Assembly: GCF_002272745.1 (NCBI RefSeq)
Contig: NZ_NPBD01000002.1
Span: 558,001-622,000 of the forward strand
Source: Terribacillus saccharophilus
GTDB lineage: Bacteria > Bacillota > Bacilli > Bacillales > Amphibacillaceae
Reading direction: 5' to 3'
Length of the DNA: 64,000 nucleotides
Shown: piece after piece, positions 36,591 through 46,200 of the stretch
How the letters are laid out: each line of letters opens with the position of its first letter
Position numbering within the stretch: the stretch's first letter is position 1
Notes under the pieces: generated by a model
What the model saw: the letters and a program-made list of their open reading frames with translations, nothing else
Told to the model about the DNA's origin: nothing
The model's database searches: none
Translations under genes and position numbers: made by a program

Positions 36591-38603
36591 TTATGAAAAA
36601 TCTTGCATGCCACTTCTATCAAAATCATATTTATCCATCTTATAGTAAAGATTACGAATCGACACTCCAAGCTGATCTGCCGTCGCTTTTTTATTAAAGT
36701 CATTCGCCCGAAGCGCTGATTCAATCAGCTGCTTCTCTAAGTTCTCCACCTGTTCCTGTAATGTGCCCGCTAAGGATTGCTGATCCAAGGAAGGAATCTG
36801 CAGATGCTTAGGCTGGATGACACGTTCCGTCTTTTCCAGGAATGTCATTGCTTGGGCTACTGTTGTTTCCAACTCTTTCACATTATGGGACCATTTCTTT
36901 TCTTTCAATACACTGATTGATGCATCAGAAACAGATTGAACTGAACATTGCAGCAGCTGATTCTGCTTGTGGACAATTGTGGATAACAGTCCCTCAAAAT
37001 CTTTCATCCGCTCGACTAAAGCTGGTATATAGATTGTTATACGCTTCAGCCTCTCGAAGAACGGTTCATAAAATCGTTTTTCGAAAACCGCGCGTTCTAA
37101 AGGATGACGCGCACTAACTATTATCCGAACGTCCACTTGTTTCGATTTCCCGGAGGTGAGCTGCAGTTTACCTGTAGTCATGAAGTCTGAAAGCTTTTCC
37201 TGGACACGAATCGGCATACCATCTATATCATCTAGAAACAGTGTGCCGCCGTCACTTTTTTCGATCATCCCAGTAACGTTATTGTTACGCAGTGATCCGA
37301 ACAGCTGTTTTTCTAAACTTTCTTCATCACCAACTGTACAATCGACTCGCATAAACGGCCGATGACGTCGTTTACTTTCATTATGGATAATAGCTGCAAA
37401 CATGCCCTTGCCTACACCTGCGTCTCCGCGCAACAGACACGGCGCATCTGCATTTACAGCGAATTTGACTTGTTCAAGTGTGACTTGCATCGTTTCCGAA
37501 TCAGATATAACATCATTCAGCGTGTATTTATTTTCCAAACTACGGATAATCTTTCGGGCTCGTTGCACTTCATCCTGCAGTTCGTGCAGTTCAGAGATAT
37601 CATGCAGGACACCAACGCTTCCGCGAAGCTTCCCATCAACAATGATCGGTGCCGCATTGACCATCATTTCTTTACCGTGCTTCCCGACACGCAACCGGGC
37701 ACCCGTGGCTGGTCTACGTGTCCGAAGAACCTGCATATGCAAGCTCTCCCCTTCCATGATATCCGTCACCGCTGGTTTCCCGACTATCTGCTCAGAAGTG
37801 TATCCGGTTAGCCGTGTATAAGCAGGATTGACAATCAAGCCGATGCCATTTTCGTCTACTACGCTGATTGCCTCCTGCGAGGAATCGATAATCGCTTCCA
37901 ACATTGACTTCACTTCTCTGGCATCAGTAAGTTTCTCTGCCAAAGCAACTATATCAATTGTTTTCTTCATTACAGTAAAAGCACCAGTTACTTCCTCTTG
38001 GTCATTTTCCATCGGAGCACAAGTATAGACAATCTCAATACCAGAAGGAAGTCTTAGCTGTTCATCCACATAACGCTCTCTTTTTCGAATGGTTTCAGGT
38101 AGCCTTGAGTCGGGCAGAACATGCGTGATTGGTTGCCCTATTAGTCGGTGTTTCTTGCTGCCAAGCAGTTTTTCAGCTGCTTCGTTTATATATATAATCT
38201 CGTCCTGACGATTGACACACAGGACCCCCTCATGCAAGTACTCCAGCGTTTTACTGCGAAACTGCTGGTTATTATATGTAGAAGTTTTCTCTGTCTCTTC
38301 TTGAGATGCGAATGCTAGCATCAGATGTGCGCTTTGACCGGAAATGATTTCCGCTTTGCAGGAAGTAGGTTCAAGGTAGTCTGCTAATCTTTCTGAAGTT
38401 TCCAGCACAAAGTCGACATGATCAAGCGATTGCGCCGTCACGTCTTTCCAAAGTGGGGTATCCAATCGTTCAGCTTGATATTTCACGATTGCACTAGGCT
38501 GTTTGACTAGCAAACCGACTATCCGAAAGCCTTTTTTCCGTTGGAACAGTTTGATGAATTCAACTGCTTCTTCTCCTGCTCCAACAATAAGTAATTGTTT
38601 CAA
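36591..38603 (-). CDS. bkdR: BkdR-type regulator with a degenerate sigma-54 activation domain
   Basis: About 670 residues: an N-terminal nucleotide-binding-like region (QLLIVGAGEEAVEF), two PAS domains (about 115-215 and 230-340), an AAA+ domain (Walker A GDAGVGKG about 393-400, Walker B GGTLFLDDI about 452-460) and a Fis-type helix-turn-helix at the end (KKATADQLGVSIRNLYYK). The GAFTGA loop that contacts sigma-54 is missing: after LFG comes SLRNNNVTGMIEKSDGG, several residues short. The usual WPGNVREL has become WSHNVKEL, and FREDLYYRL has become FYEPFFERL. The start is taken as the TTG at 38603 with AGGATGTGA upstream; an ATG ten codons earlier has no good binding site. Confidence 0.85.
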   Translation of the reverse strand: MKQLLIVGAGEEAVEFIKLFQRKKGFRIVGLLVKQPSAIVKYQAERLDTPLWKDVTAQSLDHVDFVLETSERLADYLEPTSCKAEIISGQSAHLMLAFASQEETEKTSTYNNQQFRSKTLEYLHEGVLCVNRQDEIIYINEAAEKLLGSKKHRLIGQPITHVLPDSRLPETIRKRERYVDEQLRLPSGIEIVYTCAPMENDQEEVTGAFTVMKKTIDIVALAEKLTDAREVKSMLEAIIDSSQEAISVVDENGIGLIVNPAYTRLTGYTSEQIVGKPAVTDIMEGESLHMQVLRTRRPATGARLRVGKHGKEMMVNAAPIIVDGKLRGSVGVLHDISELHELQDEVQRARKIIRSLENKYTLNDVISDSETMQVTLEQVKFAVNADAPCLLRGDAGVGKGMFAAIIHNESKRRHRPFMRVDCTVGDEESLEKQLFGSLRNNNVTGMIEKSDGGTLFLDDIDGMPIRVQEKLSDFMTTGKLQLTSGKSKQVDVRIIVSARHPLERAVFEKRFYEPFFERLKRITIYIPALVERMKDFEGLLSTIVHKQNQLLQCSVQSVSDASISVLKEKKWSHNVKELETTVAQAMTFLEKTERVIQPKHLQIPSLDQQSLAGTLQEQVENLEKQLIESALRANDFNKKATADQLGVSIRNLYYKMDKYDFDRSGMQDFS

Positions 38604-39356
38604 TATGATCACATCCTGCAAAGTTTTGCACATATATAGCGTAAACTAGTCTGCAGAAATTAGCAATAATAAGATTTATGACATGCAAGGAGTGACTTTT
38701 TCATCAGTTCATTCTAAACCATGCCTCTTATCTTTCCTTCACGCTCATAGAGTTCTCTGAGCAACATTCATATTCATATAGGCAGAAAATGAGGTTTTTC
38801 CGTTGATTGAACACATCCTTACTGCATAAGAAAACTCCAACTATATATGTGTGCATTATTTCGTAGTGGGTTCTGCAAAGAATTTCATTTATAAAACAGG
38901 CAACAAGTTTCCATTTAGTACACTCTCCTATTTACATAGTCACCTTGTTTCAACAATGCTATCCGAGTTGGATATTTTAACCTGCAGTTCTAATGCATTA
39001 AGCAGCATAAAGTTCATATTCCCTTACAGGATTACCAATGCAGAATAAATCGAAACATTTTAAAGTATCAGTCCTCTGAATAACAGACAACGCATTCTTT
39101 TTTCAGCAACTGAAAGCGTCTGTGTAAGGGAATATCGTAGAACTGATCTTCAGTTTTACTGATTATACTTACTATCAGGTTATCGAGCAGAGTTTTTTGC
39201 AGACTGAACGAGCATTCTTGGAGACTTAGAGGAATTGATGCGCAAAGAAGTAATAGAAAGCCCTTTCAAAAGATTGAAAACACTTTTGTACTATTGTTTT
39301 AAGGGTCCCTGAAAGCAGGATAAGGATATACTAAACAGCAGTTCTATAGATTTAAA
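38604..39356. other. 750-base intergenic region upstream of bkdR
   Basis: AT-rich sequence with no gene I can recognise on either strand. Plus-strand frames are short and lack a convincing binding site. It should hold the promoter for the bkd operon, but I see only weak candidates (TTGCTA, 17 bases, TACGCT on the minus strand near 38655-38690). No -24/-12 sigma-54 site was found: the best TTGCAT (38689-38694 region) lacks a correctly spaced GG element. The distal half holds a long interrupted inverted repeat (39011-39144) and a small hairpin near 39140-39156. Confidence 0.6.
39011..39144. repeat. long interrupted inverted repeat with nested hairpin
   Basis: AGTTC + ATATTCCCTTACA at 39011-39028 is mirrored by TGTAAGGGAATAT (39123-39135) and GAACT (39140-39144), so 18 bases pair with one 4-base bulge (CGTA). 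Inside, ACAGACAACGCATTC (about 39083-39097) can pair with GAAAGCGTCTGT (about 39112-39123), placing the two right arms back to back. It could be a structured RNA, a decayed mobile element, or chance; I recognise no known family. Confidence 0.6.
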
Positions 39357-39398
39357 GCTAAAAATCCGGGCAACGTCTGAAAAGACGCTGCCCGGATT
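39357..39398 (-). terminator. terminator of the aspartokinase gene
   Basis: On the minus strand AATCCGGGCAGCGTCT pairs with AGACGTTGCCCGGATT around a TTTC loop, then T-rich sequence. It begins a few bases after the aspartokinase stop region. Confidence 0.92.
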
Positions 39399-39400
39399 CT

Positions 39401-40750
39401 TTATTTCTGGAAAAATGCTGAATACAAAGATTGTACTGCTTCATTGATTTGATGTGCTTTGACACCGAACATCAAAGATACTTCAGAGGATCCTTGGTTA
39501 ATCATTTCGATGTTCACATTTGCATCAGTAAATGCTTTTGTAGCTGTGCTGGATACACCGATTGTCTCGATCATTCCTTCACCAACAATCATGATCATGG
39601 CCAAATCACGGTCAATCGATACTTGATCCGCTTGCAGTTCTTCTTTTAGTCTGCGAACGACAATTGCTTCTTTGTCAGGCGGCAGCTGGCTTTCACGGAG
39701 AATTACGCTCATATCGTCGATTCCGGATGGCGCATGCTCGAAGGAAATATTCTCTTCTTCAAGTATTTGCAGCAGTTTCCGTCCGAACCCTAGCTCACGG
39801 TTCATTAAGTACTTGCTGATATAGATACTCAAGAAGCCTGTATCACTGGCGATTCCGATGACCGGATTTCCTGATACTTCTCTTTCGGCAACGATCATCG
39901 TACCAGGTGCAGAAGGGTTGTTTGTATTTTTCACACATACTGGTATTTTTGCTTGGAAAGCAGGAATCAGTGCTTCGTCATGGAAGACAGAAAAGCCTGC
40001 ATAAGACAACTCGCGCATTTCCCGGTATGTCAACGTGTTGATCTCTTTTGGATGATCGACGATATTAGGATTTACACTGTATACGCTATCCACATCAGTG
40101 AAGTTCTCATATAAAGAAGCTTTCACGCCTGCACTTACGATAGAACCAGTAATATCCGACCCGCCTCTTGGGAATGTTGCAAGCTTGCCTTCTTTTGTGT
40201 AGCCAAAGAAGCCCGGAATGACAAGTACTCCATCACGATCGCGCAGTTTGTATAAAAGCTCGAAGCTCTCATCCAAAATTCGTGCACCGCCTAATTCCTC
40301 TCTTACAAGCAAACCTGCTTCTTGAGGATTCACATAGGCTGCTTGCACGCCTAATTTATTTAGATAAGCACTGAATACCTTGGCAAGGGAATCTTCCCCT
40401 GTCGCCTTCAACGCATCCATTTTATTAACTGCAGGGATTGAATCGGACAGGATACCCTTCAGTTGATCCGCTATTTGCTCAATCAAATTATTATCGAGCT
40501 CTAGTTCTTCAACAATGGACCGGAAACGTGACAGAACTTTTTCTACCTGTGTACTGACGTCTTCCCCTTTGCTATGTGCTTCTCCTATAGCAATGAGTAA
40601 ATCCGTTACCTTGGTATCTGATTTGCCGCGTTTACCTGGCGCAGAAACGACGATGATTTTCCGCTCCTGATCACCTTTCACGATTTGTGCTACTTTGCGG
40701 AGCTGTTCCGCGCTTGCTACTGAACTACCACCAAATTTTGCTACCTTCAT
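39401..40750 (-). CDS. thrD: aspartate kinase of the YclM/ThrD (class III) type
   Basis: A 449-residue monofunctional aspartokinase that phosphorylates aspartate for the lysine/threonine/methionine branch. The kinase motif KVAKFGGSSVAS (2-13), GGSDITGSIVSAGV, YENFTDVDSVYSVNP and LSYAGFSVFHDEALIPA are present, then two ACT domains (about 310-449). The close fit to B. subtilis YclM (ThrD) sets it apart from LysC and DapG. No lysine riboswitch was found in the 180 bases upstream, as expected for the ThrD type. It stands alone between two sizeable gaps. Confidence 0.92.
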   Translation of the reverse strand: MKVAKFGGSSVASAEQLRKVAQIVKGDQERKIIVVSAPGKRGKSDTKVTDLLIAIGEAHSKGEDVSTQVEKVLSRFRSIVEELELDNNLIEQIADQLKGILSDSIPAVNKMDALKATGEDSLAKVFSAYLNKLGVQAAYVNPQEAGLLVREELGGARILDESFELLYKLRDRDGVLVIPGFFGYTKEGKLATFPRGGSDITGSIVSAGVKASLYENFTDVDSVYSVNPNIVDHPKEINTLTYREMRELSYAGFSVFHDEALIPAFQAKIPVCVKNTNNPSAPGTMIVAEREVSGNPVIGIASDTGFLSIYISKYLMNRELGFGRKLLQILEEENISFEHAPSGIDDMSVILRESQLPPDKEAIVVRRLKEELQADQVSIDRDLAMIMIVGEGMIETIGVSSTATKAFTDANVNIEMINQGSSEVSLMFGVKAHQINEAVQSLYSAFFQK

Positions 40751-40930
40751 GTGTCCCTCTCCATTACGCTTTTTCTTTACATAGGTAAAATAGTATCACA
40801 GAGTTTCTTCTGCTGGCTAGATGAAAGACATAATTTTGAGAAAAAAGCGACTTCATAAGTTGACATAATAATAATACAGTTAACTAGAGTGGTCACTAAA
40901 GATAGATTGAAGCAATTCTTAGGCAAATAA

Positions 40931-42406
40931 TTACAGAATGACATACTCTACATCAAGCAATATAGATATCTTCTCCAGCTGAGAAGCAATGTGCCCGACC
41001 GCCAGCGCGCAATGATGTGTTGGGGCTTCCTTGAACCATCTTGTCATATAACCATCAGGATGCTCATCGAAGCTGACATGTGTCTGTGTATTTCCAATTT
41101 GCATGATTGGACCATCAATTGCTTTTCCTTCACTGATAATGAATTTGACTTTCCCTTCCACTGTCTGGGTGACATTCAATGTTGTAACCGGACCGGCTTT
41201 CACCTTCGCTTCCACAGCCACTCCAGATCCCTGCTTTCCATGATATAGGCCCATCCCGCGCAATATAGGCTTGTCCTTTGCTATAGCTATATGGAAAGGA
41301 CCATCATGCCCAAGCAATATCGTTCCTTCTACGTAGTCCGTGAGCACAATTTCGGCAAAACTGCCGCCTGCATCGAGTAAGTCGCAGATTTTCATTGCAA
41401 TATTTGTTTTTAAGTCCCCTTCTCCGGCACATGGAATATGTTTAGCCGTTAACAGACTGTTGCCGACAATCATTCCTGCCTGCAATTCTTCTTCCTCACT
41501 GCCTAGCGCACCATGATAATAGTAAGTCAAAGCAGCCAAATTCCTTTGATCAGCGAGCTGTTCCTCCGCTGCAGCCACTTTTGCCGCCCAATTCATTTGT
41601 TTTTCTGTCGGTTTTTTAGCAATCGGGTCACTGTGCGAATCGTCACTGATTGTAAACACATTTTCTATTTCGGTCCGTTTTATTTCCACTTCTTCGTCCG
41701 AAACTTGCTCTAATTGTTCCTTTAAGTCTCCAATTTCTAATACGTCTACATGGATACCCAGCTGTGACTGCAGCATAGTAAAATCACTGTACATATCCAG
41801 CATGCCGCTGTATGTGTTTCCGAGAAAACCGAAATTACTATATTGCAGACTGCGCCTCACAGACGCAGCAACGGTCCATTCTTTAATCTGCTCCCAAGCG
41901 GCAATTGCCTCCGGTTCCTCCGCTGTCACTTCATTTGCTATAGAAACAGATGGAGTTTCTCTGAGCCCAAGCAAACCATTCACAACATGGTATGGAATGC
42001 TTGCTCGATGACATGCATTCGCAAACTCAGGTACTGGACAAGCGCCACAATGTGCGAGCCATTCCTCGGTAGACGTTTCTGCATAATTGATTTGGCGAGT
42101 CGGCTGAAGATTGAGGAAAATGACTGGAACAGTACACATACGATGAATCGGCAGTATGGAAGCACTCGTACAATAAGTTGCAGCATGACAGAAGATAAGG
42201 TCTACCTGCTCTTTTTGAAAGTATTCTCCAGCCGTCCTTCCAGCTCGCTCAGAGTCTACCAGACCAAAATTGCATACATCTGCCCATTGCTCAATCTGGT
42301 CCTTTACATGCTGGTTATATCCTAACAAACGTTCCTTCAAGGAATGAAACTGATCCCAATAAGCCTCCAACCCCACAGAATATAAACCGATTTTCGCTTT
42401 CCTCAT
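40931..42406 (-). CDS. L-arabinose/L-fucose isomerase-like protein, substrate unknown
   Basis: A 491-residue protein with the overall make-up of the arabinose/fucose isomerase fold: an N-terminal domain opening KIGLYSVGLEAYWDQF, then a central domain, and a C-terminal part with GAGEGDLKTN-like (CAGEGDLKTNIAM) and THHCALAVGHIASQL segments that could supply metal ligands (Glu and His). It is too far from AraA, FucI or RhaA to name a sugar. A cre site precedes it. It is close to the rhamnosidase and transporters, but separated from them by a DUF1801 gene and a gene remnant, so it is not clearly part of their operon. Confidence 0.75.
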   Translation of the reverse strand: MRKAKIGLYSVGLEAYWDQFHSLKERLLGYNQHVKDQIEQWADVCNFGLVDSERAGRTAGEYFQKEQVDLIFCHAATYCTSASILPIHRMCTVPVIFLNLQPTRQINYAETSTEEWLAHCGACPVPEFANACHRASIPYHVVNGLLGLRETPSVSIANEVTAEEPEAIAAWEQIKEWTVAASVRRSLQYSNFGFLGNTYSGMLDMYSDFTMLQSQLGIHVDVLEIGDLKEQLEQVSDEEVEIKRTEIENVFTISDDSHSDPIAKKPTEKQMNWAAKVAAAEEQLADQRNLAALTYYYHGALGSEEEELQAGMIVGNSLLTAKHIPCAGEGDLKTNIAMKICDLLDAGGSFAEIVLTDYVEGTILLGHDGPFHIAIAKDKPILRGMGLYHGKQGSGVAVEAKVKAGPVTTLNVTQTVEGKVKFIISEGKAIDGPIMQIGNTQTHVSFDEHPDGYMTRWFKEAPTHHCALAVGHIASQLEKISILLDVEYVIL

Positions 42407-42466
42407 ATACTCTCCTCCTAAAGGACCCAGAATAATATCCTCCGTCTAGTTGATTTTTTAGATTAA

Positions 42467-42480
42467 TGATATCGCTTTCA
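42467..42480 (-). promoter_or_regulatory. cre site (CcpA) upstream of the isomerase-like gene
   Basis: On the minus strand TGAAAGCGATATCA fits the catabolite-responsive consensus TGWAANCGNTWNCA completely. It lies 61-74 bases before the start codon, suiting repression by CcpA when glucose is present. Confidence 0.7.
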
Positions 42481-42533
42481 AATTACATTACCAGTCCTTC
42501 GAGCTGGCTGAATCTTTCTCCGTCTTAAATTCA

Positions 42534-42959
42534 TTATGATTCTGGATACATTTCTCTTAGAAAAGTGACTGAGTCATGTACTAATTGTTTCAAGACGTTT
42601 TCATCAATATCTGCTGTTTTATTAATATACACGCATGCCTTCCCGGTCTTATGCTTACCCAGTTTCTGCAAGCGCTCTTCTCTGTTTGTTTCACCTGGTG
42701 CCAGATAGAGACTGATATTGGCTTTTCTCGGGGAATACCCAACAAGCGGTGCGTCTCCTTCGTGTCCGGTTGCATAACGGTAGTGATAAGAACCAAAGCC
42801 AATGATGCTCGTTCCCCACATTTTGGCTTCATATCCCGTTGCTTCTGTAAAAATATCCAGAAGCTTGTATGCATCTTCTCGTTTTTTAGGATTTTCCACA
42901 GCTTCAATAAAATCTAGCACACTATTGTCTGTTTCCTTTGTCTTTAGTTCATATCCCAA
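42534..42959 (-). CDS. DUF1801 domain protein
   Basis: A 141-residue protein of the DUF1801/YdhG-like fold: KKREDAYKLLDIFTEATGYEAKMWGTSIIGFGSYHYRYATGHEGD, then PRKANISLYLAPG and KHKTGKACVYINKTADID, all typical. The biochemical role of the family is unknown. The binding site GGAGG (about 42967) precedes the ATG. It is a single gene and shows no clear link to the sugar genes. Confidence 0.85.
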   Translation of the reverse strand: MGYELKTKETDNSVLDFIEAVENPKKREDAYKLLDIFTEATGYEAKMWGTSIIGFGSYHYRYATGHEGDAPLVGYSPRKANISLYLAPGETNREERLQKLGKHKTGKACVYINKTADIDENVLKQLVHDSVTFLREMYPES

Positions 42960-42994
42960 TTATTTTCCCTCCTCTATTCTCAGTCTTATATCAA

Positions 42995-43177
42995 TCAGTA
43001 TCTCAAAGCCTTTGGGACGGTTTTAGAGTTATAGTCGTCTTCTTCTATAATTTCGATAAGCTTTCTTCCATGTCCTTTTTGTCTGCAAGATTCGTGTACC
43101 GATAAAGGAGCAATAATCCATCTGATAAGTATTTTTCTACCAAGTGCGTTGTCCTCATTATGTAACTTTTCATCATT
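42995..43177 (-). pseudogene. remnant of a GNAT acetyltransferase gene
   Basis: An open stretch of 60 codons between two stops, without a usable start, reads ...IIAPLSVHESCRQKGHGRKLIEIIEED... This carries the GNAT motif A pattern (PL-VH-..R-Q-K-G-H-G..LI) seen in COG3153-type acetyltransferases. The rest of the domain, both the N-terminal strands and the C-terminal half, is missing, so it looks like a decayed fragment. Short length leaves room for doubt. Confidence 0.5.
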
Positions 43178-43200
43178 CTACAAAAGCAAATAAATAAGAA

Positions 43201-43226
43201 AATGGCTGTCGAATGATCGACAGCCC
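43201..43226 (-). terminator. terminator of the rhamnosidase operon
   Basis: GGCTGTCGA (43204-43212) pairs with TCGACAGCC (43217-43225); on the minus strand ATTTTCTTATTTATTT follows. It is directly after the rhamnosidase stop codon. Confidence 0.85.
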
Positions 43227-43234
43227 TCTTCTTG

Positions 43235-46200
43235 TTATAGTTTCACTTTAAATTCGTAACTTCCTGAGTCCATTTCGTACACAGTCTTCTCTTCCTGCTT
43301 CCCTATATAGGACACGCCTGCATTTATTTCTGCAACATCTTTCCCTGTATCTTTTCCAGTTTGGAGGTACAAAGTTGCTGTCGTATTGGCTGGGATTGTC
43401 ACTTTATAATAAATACTATCGCCATCAATTCTCCACCCGCTTTTAATGACTCCATAAACAGAATTATATTCCGCTTGAACGACTGTGATTCGTTTTTGTT
43501 CATCAAACGTAGGCTGCAACAGGATATGTTTGAATCCTGGCTTTTCTGGATCATAGCTGATACCTGCCATATATTTATACATCCACTCTGCAATAGCTCC
43601 ATACGCGTAGTGATTAAATGAATTCATTCCTACATAACCAAATCCATCTTCCTTGGAGTAGGAATTCCATCTTTCCCAAATCGTTGTAGCACCATTTTTA
43701 ACAGAATACAGCCAGGAAGGCATTTGATCCTGCAATAATAACGCATAAGCAAGATCGGAACTGCCAATATCAGATAAAACAGGAGCTATCACATGAACAC
43801 CAAGAAAACCTACAGATAAAGTATTTTCGGCATAGTTGACGCGAGTACTGTCCGGATGTTCAGCTTTGTATGCTACATCATTTTTAATATTGTCTTTTAA
43901 TAACTTCATTAACTTTGTTTTTTGATCTTCAGTCTCATAGAGGCCAAGCTTTAATATCCAAAGTAACGCAAATTGGCTGTTATCCTCTTTTGTTGCTTTA
44001 TATACGTCGATTCCTTCTTCAAAGATATCTTCTGGATTTTCCGTTAAAGATGATTTGATTACGAGATTATTTTGATTATCATTAGCAACATAATGCTTGT
44101 TAAAAGAGGTTTTGATATTCTGAAACAGCTCATTATATTTCTTCGCGTCATCTACTTTTCCAATATGTTTCGCCATGCTACTCATCAAGTCAGCAGCATA
44201 AGCATAATAAATATCACTTACAATCTGGTTGCCGCTTCCTTGGAACGCCAGCCAATCACCAATTCCCGCAGCACCTCTATAACTTTCACCGGATAAGCTG
44301 TAAAGCCAATCCATATACCTCACCATAGAAGCATAATGCTTCGTGATACTGCTGTCATCTCCTGTCATTTGCCAAAGTGTCCAAGGGATGATTATACCCA
44401 CTTCCGCCCAGCCTGCTTGCCCTTTTGGCCCTTTTCCAGTTCTTGCGAAGCTGTTGAGATTCGCCCATTTGCCGCCAGGAGCTACGGAGGTAAATGAAGC
44501 TTGATCAAATCCATACAATTCCTGAGAATCAACAAGGGTATCCATATAGATTTCTAAAAACAAAACAGATTCTGCGTTATACAGAGCAGTATTAGCAAAA
44601 ACCTGCGTATCTCCAGTCCAGCCTAAACGCTCGTCACGCTGCGGACAATCGGTTGGAACCCAAAAATAATTTCCTCTGTGTCCCCAAATGACATTCTGAT
44701 AAAGCTGATTTACAGCTTTACTAGAAGTTAAGAGTTTGCCTGTTTCATCAATAGACGAGGATGCCACCTTCCCGGTAAACTGTAAAACTTGGACGGAAGA
44801 ATCACTGGTCAGTACCTTAATCTCTGCAAACCGGAAACCATAAAAGGTCATCGAATCCTGATGCATTTCTCCTTTTTCATCGCCTTTTAACGTATAAAGA
44901 CTTGTTTGCTTAGCTGTTCGCAGATTCTCAAAATAGACAGAGCCTTCTGGGCCGTCCGCACCTTTACTATCATCATTTGTAATTTCCCCAAAACGAATTT
45001 GGATCTGTGTGCCAGCTTCACCCTTCACTGCATAGTTTGGTACACCGACCATATTTTGACCAAGATCAATGATTGCTGTTTCTCCACTCTTTAAAGTAAA
45101 GCCACTGCTTAAATCGGAAGGCTGATATTCTTTTACTACCTTAATTTTTCCACGTCCGTATTTACCTTCATAATCCGGCAGAATACCTTGGTAAACAATA
45201 ATCGATTCCGGGTGCTGTTCAAGCTCTTCCAGTATTTGAGCAGGTTTCGCAGGATAAGCTTGCAGCTTAGCACTGGGGAAAGATGCTCTATATGAATGCT
45301 CCTTAACAGTAAACCATGCAGCGTCATCAAACTGTTTATCCAGCCATCCATCCGGCTCCATCGTTGCATCGTATACTTCTCCATCATAAATATCATTTTC
45401 TCGAATGGGTCCTTGATCTGTTGCTTTCCATTGGCCATTTGTATCAGAGATAATATTTTCCGTTGAATTATCTTCATAGGTCACTTCTAATTTCACAAGC
45501 AGCCCTAGGTCGTTCCCACTCTCCTTATAATAAGTACTTCCTTCCCCAATTCTGCTGTTATACCAGCCATTCCCTATTTGGGCAGCTAATACATTTTCTC
45601 CGATGGCAAGATGCTTTGTCACATCATAGGTGAAGTAATGCAGGGTTTTATCATAATTCATCCAGCCCGGTGTCAGCAGTTCCTCAGCAACAGTTCCATC
45701 TTCCCGCAGATACCCTGCTTTATTTCCGTTCACAAAAAATGTGTAAGCACCAAGTGCAGTGACATAGAGTCTGGCTTTTTTCACTTTTTTCGAAAGCTTC
45801 ACTTCGCTTCGAAACATTACGGCACTAGCTTTTTTATCCTTTTTCCCTTCCATAGCAATCCATTTGGCTCCGCTCCAATTATCCATTGAATCTTCACTAA
45901 ACAGTCCTGTTTCAAAAAAGCTTGCCTCTGACTCTATCAGGTTTTCTTCTCTATCCCAGACGAGAACCTTCCAGTAGTACTTGGTAGAAGGAAGGAGAAC
46001 CTTACCAGCATACGGCACGGCAACAGATATCCCGGATGGTACTTTCCCGCTATCCCAACAATCTGCTGCCTGAGGAGTTAAGCTATCTGGGCTTAGTGCA
46101 ACTAAGAGTTGATAGGCAGTTTGCTTTTGCCCTACTCCAGTAGCTGTCATATTCCAGCTAAATCGTGGTTTTTCTGCATCTATTCCCATTGGCTTGATTC

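Noticed and set aside
37980..37995. GAFT residues in BkdR (TGAFTVMKK)
   Set aside because: This lies in the first PAS domain, not between Walker A and Walker B, so it is not the sigma-54 contact loop.
38640..38670. Possible CodY box upstream of bkdR
   Set aside because: The best stretch matches only about half of the 15-base consensus.
38685..38705. Possible -24/-12 sigma-54 promoter upstream of bkdR (GTCAC...TTGCAT on the minus strand)
   Set aside because: The -24 part lacks GG and the spacing is about three bases too short.
38851..39048. Plus-strand 65-codon open frame in the gap upstream of bkdR
   Set aside because: No ribosome binding site, no recognisable sequence pattern, and it reads through one arm of the inverted repeat; treated as chance.
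40860..40888. Consensus TTGACA on the plus strand, possible antisense promoter toward the isomerase-like gene
   Set aside because: No acceptable -10 element at 16-18 bases (only ACTAGA or CTAGAG), and no gene on that strand.
40751..40930. Possible lysine riboswitch upstream of the aspartokinase gene
   Set aside because: None of the conserved L-box segments is present, and ThrD-type kinases are not usually under lysine control.
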